From Delphinapterus leucas (lineage: Eukaryota > Chordata > Mammalia > Artiodactyla > Monodontidae), in NCBI RefSeq assembly GCF_002288925.2, contig NW_022098063.1:2597424-2661423 (forward strand): 64,000 nt of DNA. Reading direction: 5' to 3'. The position numbers and the translations under genes are program-made. The notes below the pieces were generated by a model. The model worked only from the letters and a program-made list of their open reading frames with translations, was not told the DNA's origin and did no database searches. Below are positions 48,691 through 58,862 of this stretch, piece after piece (within the stretch, counting starts at the first letter, position 1; the number at the start of each line of letters is the position of its first letter).

Positions 48691-49539
48691 TAACAGCACA
48701 TTATAACAAATTTTCCCACATTACACACAATTCCCTTATTGTCCAAAACCTTTGAATGTTATAAAGTCTGCTCATGATTTCACACCTCAGGGATCCTTTT
48801 GGATTCAGTCACTAAGCCACAGATACACAGAGCATATTCTAGGCATTAGGCCTATCCTGTCTCCAGGCCAAACTCAACTTAAAACTTTCTTTGGTAGACT
48901 AGAGTCTTACTTTCTGCTACACTTCACAGGAGGAAAGTACGTGAATACCCTTGCAAAACAGAACTCTAGAAGCCTGAAAGAGTTCAGCAGCTTGCAAAGA
49001 CATATCTTTACCTCAGGGTGTAGTTTCAAAGGAAGAAGAGCAGCTCAAACCACAGTGTCCAGCTGGACCAGATCTAGACAAGTCTTAGTGTTTACAAGGT
49101 CAAAACAAGTTGACAAGGTTAAGTGTATGGGGGTGGAAGGGGTGGCAGCAGGCTAAAGGACCTAAGGAACTTGACCATTCTGAGCCACCAGGTTAGGACA
49201 CTGGGAAACAAACCAAGACTGAAGCCTGGGTACAAAGTACACATGAACACTCTGGGACAGGAAAAGTCTATGGCCTGAGGCACATCTCAGGCAAGGAAAG
49301 GGGATGGGTTCACCTTTGGTCAGCGGAGGAAGGGAGGGAGTCATAAGTGATTTCTCCCAGTAGGGGCAAAGGAAGGCAAACATTGACACTGTAAATGACA
49401 TAAAGGTATATAAAAACAGATCCCTGACCAGGTAATCACAGTCTAATTAGGAAAGAAAGACATACGCAGCAGAAATTTAAAACCTTACACGTAGTGAAAA
49501 TGGGGTGAGATGCATTTTGATTTGGCAAGGAAGATTAGC
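48691..49539. other. Unique sequence
   Basis: A 134-residue open frame (48752-49156) has no recognisable domain or signal. No repeat identified. Confidence 0.35.
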
Positions 49540-49550
49540 TGGGGCAAGTC

Positions 49551-49758
49551 TTTTTTTTTTTTTGTGGCGATACGCAGACCTCTCACTGTTGTGGCCTCTC
49601 CCCTTGCAGAGCACAGGCTCCGGACGCGCAGGCTCAGCGGCCATGGCTCACGGGCCCAGCCGCTCCGGGGCATGTGGGATCTTCCCGGACCGGGGCACGA
49701 ACCCGTGTCCCCTGCATCGGCAGGCGGACTCTCAACCACTGTGCCACCAGGGAAGCCC
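49551..49758 (-). mobile_element. CHR-type SINE, antisense, with 11-bp target duplication
   Basis: Reverse-complement copy with T13 at its left end. TGGGGCAAGTC repeats at 49540-49550 and 49759-49769. Confidence 0.96.
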
Positions 49759-49909
49759 TGGGGCAAGTCTTGAAGGCTGAATGCAGTATGTATATTTTAT
49801 CCTATAGATTTGGGGGAACCGTTGAAGTTTTTCAGCATGGGAGTGACTTCACAAATGTAATGTTTTAAAGGGATGGGTCTGATTGTACTGGGTATGGAGA
49901 GAAAGATGT

Positions 49910-50152
49910 TTTGTTTTTTTGTTTGTTTTTGTTTTGTTTTGCGGTATGCGGGCCTCTCACTGTTGTGGCCTCTCCCGTTGTGGAGCACAGGCTCCAGACG
50001 CGCAGGCTCGGCAGCCATGGCTCACGGGGCCCAGCCACTCCGCAGCACGTAGGATCCTCCCAGACTGGGGCATGAACCCGTGTCCCCCGCATCGGCAGGC
50101 GGACTCTCAACCACTGGGGAAGCCACCAGGGAAGGCCACCAGGGAAGCCCTA
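49910..50152 (-). mobile_element. CHR-type SINE, antisense, with repeated head
   Basis: T/G-rich tail at the left and target duplication AAAGATGT at 49902-49909 and 50153-50160. The SINE head is expanded: the 13-14-bp unit around GGGAAGCCACCA is present nearly three times (50115-50150) where other copies have one. Confidence 0.95.
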
Positions 50153-50199
50153 AAAGATGTATTTTTTAAGCACAATTTCTCTTTCCCCCGTTTGGGCTT

Positions 50200-50325
50200 T
50201 TCTATCTTTCCTTTGGTGTTTTGAGATTCCAGGCTCTGCCCTTTCATATGCATAGCATTCCAGCATCACAGGGCCTTGATGTTCCAGAAAAGAATATAGT
50301 AATAAAAGCTGCAGGTGTGATGACA
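50200..50325 (+). repeat. Diverged direct repeat, copy A
   Basis: Contains CAGGGCCTTGATGTTCCA (50269-50286), matched by copy B at 51229-51246, with similar flanks (CTATCTTTCCTTT upstream, TAGTAATAA and GCAGGTGTGATGACAG downstream). Either an old local duplication or two copies of one unknown repeat. Confidence 0.5.
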
Positions 50326-50678
50326 GCAGTAACAAATATTTTGTAACCAAGTAGAGCCATGGTTGAAAACAAACTTCAAATTTATTTAGGGATTTGCTAG
50401 AGGTAGACAGAATCTGTGACTCTTCACATCTCATTTTCAAAGTTCAGGGACCCTAGCCACTAATGGGCAAATGCCCAGAAGTAACCTTAAAACATTTTAT
50501 CCCTTGTTGTAAGAATGAGGGAAGCCAGAGAATCACAAGAAAGATTCTTTGCAGTGACACTAACCCAAATGTGAGTTAACTACATCTCATTAGGATATTT
50601 CTCTAGAGAACCAAGCAATAGACCTCACAAAATGTAATGTCACTGGCCATCTTCTGTACCACTTGAGTCTCGAGAATA

Positions 50679-51037
50679 CATTTTTTTTAATTAATTAATT
50701 TATTTATTTAGTTTTGGCTGCGTTGGGTCTTCATTCCTGTGCCTGGGCTTTCTCTAGCTACGACAAGCAGGGGCTACTCTTCGTTGCGGTGCGCAGGCCT
50801 CTCGTCACGGTGGCTTCTCTTGTTGCACAGCACGGGCTCTAGCCGCGCGGGCTTCAGTAGTTGTGGCACGTGGGCTTCAGTAGTTGTGGCTTGCGGGCTC
50901 TAGAGCGCAGGCTCAGTAGTTGTGGTGCATGGGCTTAGTTGGTCCGCGGCATGTGGGATCTTCCCGGACCAGGGCTCGAACCCGTGTCCCATGCATTGGC
51001 AGGCAGATTCTTAACCACTGCGCCACCAGGGAAGCCC
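50679..51037 (-). mobile_element. CHR-1-type long SINE, antisense
   Basis: Longer CHR form (359 bp). It shares the tRNA-derived head (CGCCACCAGGGAAGCCC) but has a distinct body with repeated TAGTTGTGGC units and the phrase TTTGGCTGCGTTGGGTCTTC. Short duplication AGAATA at 50673-50678 and 51038-51043. Confidence 0.92.
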
Positions 51038-51159
51038 AGAATATTTTTATTAAAAACAAACAAACATACATATCCTCATCCCAGCATTGTATGTTGCATC
51101 TGATGGTCAGCTGCTGGAATTCCCATCAGTCTCCGATGTCTTTCTCTCCGGGATTCTGT

Positions 51160-51310
51160 CCATCTTCCCTTTCATTTCAAGTATCTTTCAGACTCCTAGA
51201 CTTGTTCTGTCCTATGCCTATGACACTGCAGGGTCTCAATGTTCCAAGACGTAGTAACAATACTGTCAGGATGACAATAGAAACAGTCATCAGTAATGAC
51301 AACTGTTCTC
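51160..51310 (+). repeat. Diverged direct repeat, copy B
   Basis: Partner of 50200-50325, about 960 bp downstream. CAGGGTCTCAATGTTCCA matches 15 of 18 bases of copy A. Confidence 0.5.
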
Positions 51311-52869
51311 TACACAATCACTACACATCACTAATTGCAACATGATTGCAAAGCTCTGGGGCTTGAAGGAGGCAAGAGGATGAGGTCATCCAGAGCATTC
51401 ATCAGTCTCTCTAATTGCTAGCGTGCAGTTCCAAGGTTTCCAATAGAAGCCCTCTTTTCCGGGTTTTATAACTTGGCACTGGTGATCCACTGTCGACTTA
51501 AACTTGAAAGGCCCCAGGTATAGGAACATAATCAGCTCATTCTGAGTTATATTAAAAAAAGACAGAGCACCAAACATAAACTCCAATCGTTCATAAACGG
51601 CACTGTTTAAAAGTGACATTTTACAAGTGACTATTCCTCAGGTGACCATTCTACCATCAGTGCCATGGCTATCACCATTCATCCCCCACAGAGAATTCTG
51701 GAAAGCAGGAGCCACACACACTGGCAAATCACCTCTTGGGCTGTTGGGGAGAACATGTGATTTCAGGCCAGATCTCCATTGTTTCAGGCACATGAAGATT
51801 ATCTACTATGTATTAAGGATTTTATTACTATTTAATTTTTCAAAATGTGTATTTGTACCAGCAATCTGCTTTCAAATGCATTTTGTAGGGGTTTCAGCAC
51901 TTTTCTTCCCTCATCAGTGCTGGTCCCCTGGTGATGACTGGAGGCCACAATTAATCAACCAGCTGCCCTTGGCTAGCCTCTGCTCGGGGTGTTCAAAGCC
52001 CGTCAGACGATTCTCCACATGTCGTTATCATCGCTAAGCAACAACTGGCTAGAACTGACCCTGCCTGAGTGAAGCGAATGGCATATCAGAATCTTACAGA
52101 AAAGCATTGTCGTGCAGAGACCTAGCCAACAACCTGAGGAAAGAAAAAAATAATAAAGCCATGCTCATGAAAATAATGACAGTAGGGTCTATTTCAGGAT
52201 ACACATGTGAAAAAGAAAGTCTGCAGAAAGTCTGCAATTCCCCACTACCAGGTACCAGTCAAGCTGACCAGGGTACATTTTCTTAGCCTACACACATTTA
52301 TTGGTCATTTTACACCCAGGCAGAATTGTGAAAAATCAGGACAGAATTCCCACCTAAAGGGGTTCATAATGTAGTTATAAAGATACTACTATACAGGAAA
52401 TAATCCATGAAACATCAAGATAATTATTAAATGTTAATTTGTGAGAGTGGAGAGGAAAGATGCACAAGGCTGGAATAGTGAGGGAGGCCTGGATGAAAGG
52501 TGGGATTCTGATGCATGGAGCAAGGAGCAGACACTTTCCAAATGAGAGCTGCCTGCTTAGAAAAGGTAAGAGATGAGTATGTGTGGGGTGGAGGTGTAGC
52601 TTTCACCCCACGGAGCACCTAAGTGAAGCACCTGGATGTCACTGTCACACAGTCAAAGGGCTGCTGCATTCTGACATCCGAAAGCCGGTTAGAAATGGAG
52701 GCACTCGGGCCTTGTCCCAGACGTAATGAATCTGGATCTGCATTTGTACAAAATCCACAGGGCATCCTTACACACATTCAAGTCTGCTAAGGGTCCCTAT
52801 GGACCACTGAGAACAACTGGGAAGTGTGGAGTGGGAGTGGGGGGGTGCACGTGGGAGGAGACAGGAGAG
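51311..52869. other. Unique sequence, no secure gene
   Basis: A minus-strand frame at 51386-51619 sits behind acceptor-like sites, but no donor or protein family is evident. A plus frame at 51627-52037 lacks motifs. Confidence 0.35.
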
Positions 52870-52990
52870 CTGAATTCACCGCCCAGTTCATTCACTTATT
52901 TGCAGAGAGAACTTGGAAAATCATTTAACTTGATAGGGCCTCAGTTTCCTCATCAACAGAGTAAGATTGACTAGAAATGTTCATCAGAAT
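52870..52990 (+). mobile_element. MIR SINE fragment
   Basis: AACTTGGAAAATCATTTAAC, CTCAGTTTCCTCATCAACAG. Confidence 0.65.
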
Positions 52991-53462
52991 TCCATAACAG
53001 AAGAATGCTGACTGTCAATCAGTCTTACATGAAGCCTGAATGTGGAAGACAGTTCCAAGTCAAGCGCCCACTCATCCTACATAAAACGCACCGTGACACC
53101 AAAATCAGAGGGCTGTGTATTAATGCTGCAAAGTACTATTTTTGCTGATTTTGGAGGAAACATCTTGGAATTCTTCTGTTAATCAGAGAGAAGCAGATAT
53201 AGAAGAAACAGTAGGGAAAATGCCAGGCGATACTTCCGTTCTACGTTAGGGTACTTCCAGCCATATTTTCCACCTGGGGTTATATATCAACTTTGTTATC
53301 CACTTCAGATAGACAAATATTTATTGAGTTATTATTTTGCCTAGAGCAAACCCATGTTCTAGAAAAGAGTTAACCTAAATATTAAATATAAACATAAACG
53401 CAGATACACACGTGTTTTAGAATGTGGCTGTCCCGGGGGGGAAGGACATTAGGAAACCCACA

Positions 53463-53650
53463 CGTATTGAGCATATACCAAGTGCCAGGTTTGGTACTTA
53501 ACACTTTCCATGAATTATCTCATTTAGTTTACCAGCAGCCCTACAGGAAAGTGCTATTATCATCATTTTAAAAGAAGGACACAAAACCAGAAGTTACTTT
53601 TCCCAAAATCACACAGAGAGAAAGTGATGGAGACACCCTTGGATCCCAAG
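53463..53650 (-). mobile_element. MIR SINE, antisense
   Basis: Reverse-complement MIR: TATTGAGCATATACCAAGTG, TGAATTATCTCATTTAGTTT, CAAAATCACACAGAGAGAAAG, GGATCCCAAGTCTC. Confidence 0.8.
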
Positions 53651-53784
53651 TCTCTCTTTCTCTCTAAGCCTTTTCCTTAGCTTCCAACTCACGCTGATGT
53701 CAATAAACCTAACCATCAAAGGGGAGAGGATTACAAATTTCCCCACCAACAGGGCACCATGATTGCCTCCAACAATTCTATCTA

Positions 53785-53955
53785 AATCAGTGGTTCTCGG
53801 ACCTGGTTGGATGTAAGAACCACTTGCAGAGCCTCTGAAAATCCAGATGGGTAGGCTAACTAAACCCCAGCCCAATTAAATGAGACTCTCTCCTGCCTCT
53901 GCTCGAACGGAACCCAGGTTTAGCTCTCAGAGCCCCAGGTGAAGTGATATGGAGA
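53785..53955 (+). mobile_element. MER5-like hAT-Charlie element
   Basis: Begins CAGTGGTTCTCGGACCTGG and later reads CTCTCAGAGCCCCAGGTGAAG. Non-coding, 3' end poorly preserved. Confidence 0.65.
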
Positions 53956-54205
53956 CTGAAGATCTCAAAGGTTAGTTTACTTTCTAACTAGGAAAACTTC
54001 TCTAGAGAAAGCTTTACCAGGGTCAATGACTACATAGACAATTACATACACCTCGGGAGCTAGGCAGGCTAGGAAGCCCTGACTTTTCCATCTAGTTCTT
54101 CAGATCAAAACATTCCATTTTAGAACATTTTCTAAGACTTTCTAATTCAAGTATAAATGTCTTGCACTTTTAACTAACCAAGGGAACACACGCGAATAGG
54201 TCAGG

Positions 54206-54309
54206 CAGCTGTCTGGCTGAGCCTCACTTGAAAAGCAGTTTCAAAATGAACTGAGTCCATGCCAGCTGTTGCCACATCTGCCAGCTCCTGTTTACTCCCT
54301 TGGCAGCTG
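54206..54309. promoter_or_regulatory. Cluster of three CAGCTG E-boxes
   Basis: CAGCTG at 54206-54211, 54263-54268 and 54304-54309. E-boxes bind bHLH factors in general, and clustering in non-repeat DNA can mark an enhancer. Only the motifs are seen; activity is inference. Confidence 0.25.
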
Positions 54310-54640
54310 CCACCAATACACACGTTCAGTGTCTGAGATCAAGAGGGTGCCCACCGGATTCTGAAATGCCAAGAGAAGGAATCAGAGGATGGACAGCAGG
54401 AAAGATGGTACGCTCTAAAACCTGAGCACCTTCAAAGCATGATCTCTGTCCCAATTAAAGCATCACTTGGCATTGATGGATAAAGAAAATCTTAATTCAG
54501 GGTTATCGAATCCAGTTTACTTTTATATGTCATTTTTAAATCACTTGTATCTACATTTTCAGCAAGAGTTCTAAGATTTCTCATTGAATTCTGTGATTAG
54601 ATTTCCATTGTCTCATTCTCTAAATTTATCCTGGTTTCAG

Positions 54641-54912
54641 TGAACCATGCCGATCTGTTGACACTCGTTTTCTTGTGTTTTCCTTTGCTTTTGGTCAGCC
54701 GGATCCACTTTCAAGCACTCTTCCGGGAAAGGGCATGCCGTGTTCTATCCTTTAAATCTAGCAGGGGCTGGAAGACCCTAAAGAATAAGCTGCTTAAAAT
54801 CCGGAGGACGGTATGCCGGTACAAAGACTGTGAGGCAGACAGGGATTATTCAATTATCACCAGATGGTGACTTCGAAAACAAATTCCCAAGAGGGGCCTC
54901 CAGAGAGGGGAG
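54641..54912 (+). other. Candidate exon: CpG-retaining segment with splice-like borders
   Basis: A strong acceptor-like sequence (CTCTAAATTTATCCTGGTTTCAG) ends at 54640, and a donor-like GGGGAG|GTAAAA lies at 54912/54913. Nine CpG sites occur in 272 bp, unusual for this CpG-poor window. A frame is open from 54601 to a TGA at 54870. Entering with two bases at 54641 it encodes a hydrophobic run (LLTLVFLCFPLLLVS) and a basic, cysteine-containing tail (TVCRYKDCEADRDYSIITRW). No in-frame ATG starts it and no family is recognised. It could be a coding exon, a non-coding RNA exon or a conserved element. Confidence 0.3.
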
Positions 54913-55069
54913 GTAAAAATGCATGTAAGGTTAACTGTGAGTGTGGCATTGCCTCATTCAGAGAGAAGAGAATGTTCCCAGCATCAAACAAGAGAATGGG
55001 CAGGCTGACCTAACTCCAATGGCCACTTTGTCCTCAGAGAGTCACAAAGCACTCCTCTCAGAACCCCAC

Positions 55070-55258
55070 CAGTTCAAGACCTGGCTCCAACACACACCAA
55101 TTACATGGCCCTTGCAAGTTACTAACAGTCTCTGAACCCATTGTTTACGATGGGATTGTAGTAAGTTATCTCATAGGGTTGGTATGAGGTAATGCTTAGA
55201 ACAGGGCCTGGCCTATAGTATATGCTCAGTAAATCACAGCTTATTACTTCTGTCAGTA
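55070..55258 (+). mobile_element. MIR SINE
   Basis: TTCAAGACCTGGCTCCAACAC, ATGGCCCTTGCAAGTTACTA, ATCTCATAGGGTTGGTATGAG, CAGGGCCTGGCCTATAGTAT. Confidence 0.85.
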
Positions 55259-56029
55259 TGTTCCAAACAATTCATCCCTCTAGGTCTAATCTACGTACAT
55301 ATGACAAGTTAAAGTACTGGTGGTCTACTTATTCCCAATTATCCTTGGAAGCTAATGAGGCAGTAATTTTCTGAAGACCACTAAGTTGAATGTAACTTTG
55401 TTTGGGAAAAGAATCAGAACAAAATAAAAGAACTCAGAAAGCCCGTCGTGTGTGCACAGGTCTCTGGGAACAGCCTCTGCTGACCGTTACTACACAAGCA
55501 AAAGCAGTCTCAATCCTTTCTCACTCTTGCCACTGGTGTGTGTGCTCTCCCCTCACCCACATTCTTCTCAATGCAGCTGCTTTCTTTGGCCAAATCGGCT
55601 AACTTGATGGGTATGTTCAAACGAATGGATCAAGGAAAGATTATAACCATGGCACAGACACGCTTTCAACCCTCAGCATTTATGCATTTAAGCCTTCAGA
55701 GCTTAATCAAAGTTTTGACTTTTTATAAGAAGTGTTTGATGAAAAATGTACATATGCACTGGGTCAAATACCCTCAGTGATAAAACAAAGCCCCAATTCT
55801 CTTTTGCTTAACAAAGTATTCTTAGCAATGAAAATCAATTTAGTGCTGCATTAAAGTATGAGGTAATAATGGTATAAATGAATCAGACTGATATTTTGAC
55901 CAAGTAACATTTTTATTATTGTTTAAGAATATTCATAGGTAATATATAAAGGAAGCAAAAGTGGGTCACCAACTTGTCCTTCAAAAGTAATCTTTCATAA
56001 AACATTTAGATAGACCCACTGCATTTTAA
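55259..56029. other. Unique sequence
   Basis: No feature recognised. Confidence 0.4.
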
Positions 56030-56275
56030 TGAGGGGCAGTACTGTACTGGTTAGTAATGGAAACCTGGGTTCAGATCTCAGCTCTGACACTTACTGCTAT
56101 GTGACCTTAAGTGAGGTAATGACTCTCTGGGGCTTCTCTCTAAAATTGGGACAATGATACTAGTACTACCCTATAGAATTGCTTCGATATGAATTATCTT
56201 TAAATGAGTTAATTTGAAGCACTTAGAATGGTGCTTATTAATGCTATTTCAGTATTGGCTTTCATTGTTATTTCA
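56030..56275 (+). mobile_element. MIR SINE, nearly full length
   Basis: ACCTGGGTTCAGATCTCAGC, CTATGTGACCTTAAGTGAGG and CACTTAGAATGGTGCTTATTA in order. Confidence 0.85.
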
Positions 56276-57014
56276 TAAAATATTGAGGAAGTCAGTCTTT
56301 TTTGGAGATGAGTACTGCTGTAGTATTGGCTTGGGGTGGTGGTGGTAGTTCCTTCCTAAGATATAAATAACCACAATCCCTCTTGGGCTGGAGTTCACAA
56401 TCATGATTTCTTCTCTCAACTCCTAGATCATTTAGAAGGTTTATTTTTCCATCTATCGTTTGCTGTTCTGTATGTTTTTACTTCAATATTTCGATCTCAA
56501 AGACACTCCAAGCTTTTTCAAGGAAGCATGACTTTTTGGTTTCCTAAACCCTCTAACATCTAGTACAAAGTAATGCTCTACAAATCTTCGGATGGCTGGA
56601 TGAATAAGCCTTATTCATTGCTAATTAATATATTTGTAGATAATTTGGAATGAGCCCATAGGTTCATTACCCAATTAATTGATAACCTAAGACTGTTAGC
56701 TTCTTGAGAACAATTTAGGTCACAGACACGGGTCCTCGACAAGTACGTAGGTACCTCCACGATCAACTTTCTACTTTCTAGCCTTCTTTATCATTTTAAT
56801 CTTAGTAAAACTAAACTGCTTATATTTTCCTAAACATATCAGAATGTTTATACCTCTGTACTTTTGCTCCCACCAATTCCCTTGACCTTGTTCTATGGAT
56901 AACTCAAACTCATCTTCTAACTCAAAATAAGTGACCTACTTACGTAGAAGAAGGTCATGTTAAGTGATATACCTTTAACTAAGAAACCTTCCGTAAAACT
57001 TAAGTAAACCAGTT
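56276..57014. other. Unique sequence
   Basis: No gene or repeat recognised. Confidence 0.4.
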
Positions 57015-57515
57015 ATCTATTTTAGTGTAACAACCACACTGAAACGTTTAGTGGTTTAAAACAAGATCGTTTTCATTATTTGTCATGTTTCTGCAGGTTG
57101 ACTGGGCTAGTTGGATGGTTCACATGCAGAATGTCCTCTAAGGTTGCAATCAGTAGGGCAGCAGTCATGCAAAGGTCCAACTGGTCGGGACACTGAAAAT
57201 AGCTCTTTCTCATGGCCAACAGCTAATTCTGGCTGTCACATGGGAGTTCACCTGTGGCTGGTGATGAAAGCACCTGTACATAGGTTCACTAGGTGAACTG
57301 AGATTCTCACATCACGGCAGATGGGCTGCCCAGAGGGTACACTGCAAGTGTAAGCCTTCCCAGACAGGAAAGGCAAGCTGCCAGTACCTTAGTCACAGAG
57401 CCCAACCAGAACCAAGGGCAGGGAACAAAGACCCCACCTCTCAATGGGAGGAGTGCCAAAGAATTTGTAGCTGTCTTACCCGGCAAAATAGCATGTTATT
57501 CATGTGCTCCTTTAA
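57015..57515 (-). mobile_element. MLT1-like LTR (ERVL-MaLR), antisense
   Basis: Reverse-complement LTR: CTATTTTAGTGTAACAACCAC, TTTAGTGGTTTAAAACAAG, then CATGTTTCTGCAGGTTGAC. Read on the minus strand it has the layout of the split LTR at 16135-17195. No viral genes. Confidence 0.7.
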
Positions 57516-58457
57516 CAATCCACATATACCTATTTTTAACATGGATTATGTTTTAACTAGGATACTTAAGAGTATAACATCAAGGAGCTTGCAGTGAAAG
57601 AGTCTAAGTGGCTAGCACTGTGCTGGATACAAATTAGATCACAGCCAAGTGATCAAGAGGGAGGTTAGTTCAAGGGCCAGAGAGCCTGGTGTGGAAGCTC
57701 CTTGCCTCTTTGTTCCTGGCAATATCACCTTGATCGTGTCACTTAGGAATAAGAACCTGAGGCTCAAAGTAACTAAGTTTTATATTTAAGTGAATTCATA
57801 CTTAGCTTGATGCCAGGCACCAAATACGCCTCTTATAAATGGTAAATACTACCTTCTCCTAAAATGCTTAATATGCTTTTTCAAGACTCATCTAGCCCTG
57901 GTCATATATTTATTAGCTAGCTGTGTTCTCACACTTATGTGAGGACACAAGCTTTCTTCAAATATTTGAAGAGCCCTAAAACAACTGCTGTTTTATATGA
58001 ACAGCTTAATCATCTTTTGTATTGCTCTGAGATGTAGAAATTACAGGCATGCAGATTTAATCTCAAGGTAAGAACTTGTAGTCATTTCCTCATAAAGATC
58101 CTCTAAAACATAATGAGTTTCCAATCACTAGAAATGCTTAAGTGAGACCAAATGATTATCTTCAGAAAGAGATTAGACTCATGATCTCAAAGGTTGCTTC
58201 TAGTCTAACGTTTTATGAATTAGGATTAAGTACTTTCAATTTATTCCCTTTTGGAATAGAACTTCCCCCCTTTCCCATGCACCATGGTCAAAGGAAACCT
58301 TTCTAATGGAGCAGAGGGTTTTCAAAAGTCATTTGAAATAACTGAATAAAAAACAGAACCAAAGTAAAAAGTATTTCTTGAACTTGACCTTAGTACTCAG
58401 ATTCCCAAGAGTGTATCCAAAATAATGAGACATTCTTCTTTAAAAAAAAAAAAAAAA
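57516..58457. other. Unique sequence with a possible MIR trace
   Basis: 57670-57830 faintly resembles MIR (CAAGGGCCAGAGAGCCTGG, GATCGTGTCACTTAGGAATA), too weak to call. Confidence 0.35.
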
Positions 58458-58862
58458 AGGAAACCAAATACCGTATTCTAACACATATATGTGGAATCTA
58501 AAAAAAAAAAAAATGGTACTGACAAACATAGTTGCAGGGCAGGAATAAAGATGTAGACCTAGAGAATGGCCTTGAGGACATGGGGTGGGAGGGGGGAAGC
58601 TGGGGAGAAGTGAGAGTAGCATTGACATATGTACACTACCGAATGTAAAACAGCTAGTGGAAAGCAGCAGCATAGCAGCACAGGGAGATCAGCTCGGTGC
58701 TCTGTGATGACCTAGAGGGGTGGGATAGGGAGGGTGGATGGGAGGCTCAAGAGAGAGGGGATATGGGGACATATATATGCATATGGCTGATTCACTCTGG
58801 TGTACAACAGAAACTAATACAGTTGTGAAGCAATTATACTCCAATAAAGGTTTAAAAAAAAA
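58458..58862 (+). mobile_element. Younger-type L1 3' UTR, with two G-quadruplex motifs
   Basis: Starts after an A-run and ends GCAATTATACTCCAATAAAGG plus A-tail, the wording of the more recent cetartiodactyl L1 3' end. G-run sets at 58582-58605 and 58717-58734 fit the four-run quadruplex pattern. Non-coding. Confidence 0.85.

Noticed and set aside
51386..51619. 77-codon minus-strand frame behind two acceptor-like sites
   Set aside because: No donor in a usable position, no partner exon and no recognisable motif.
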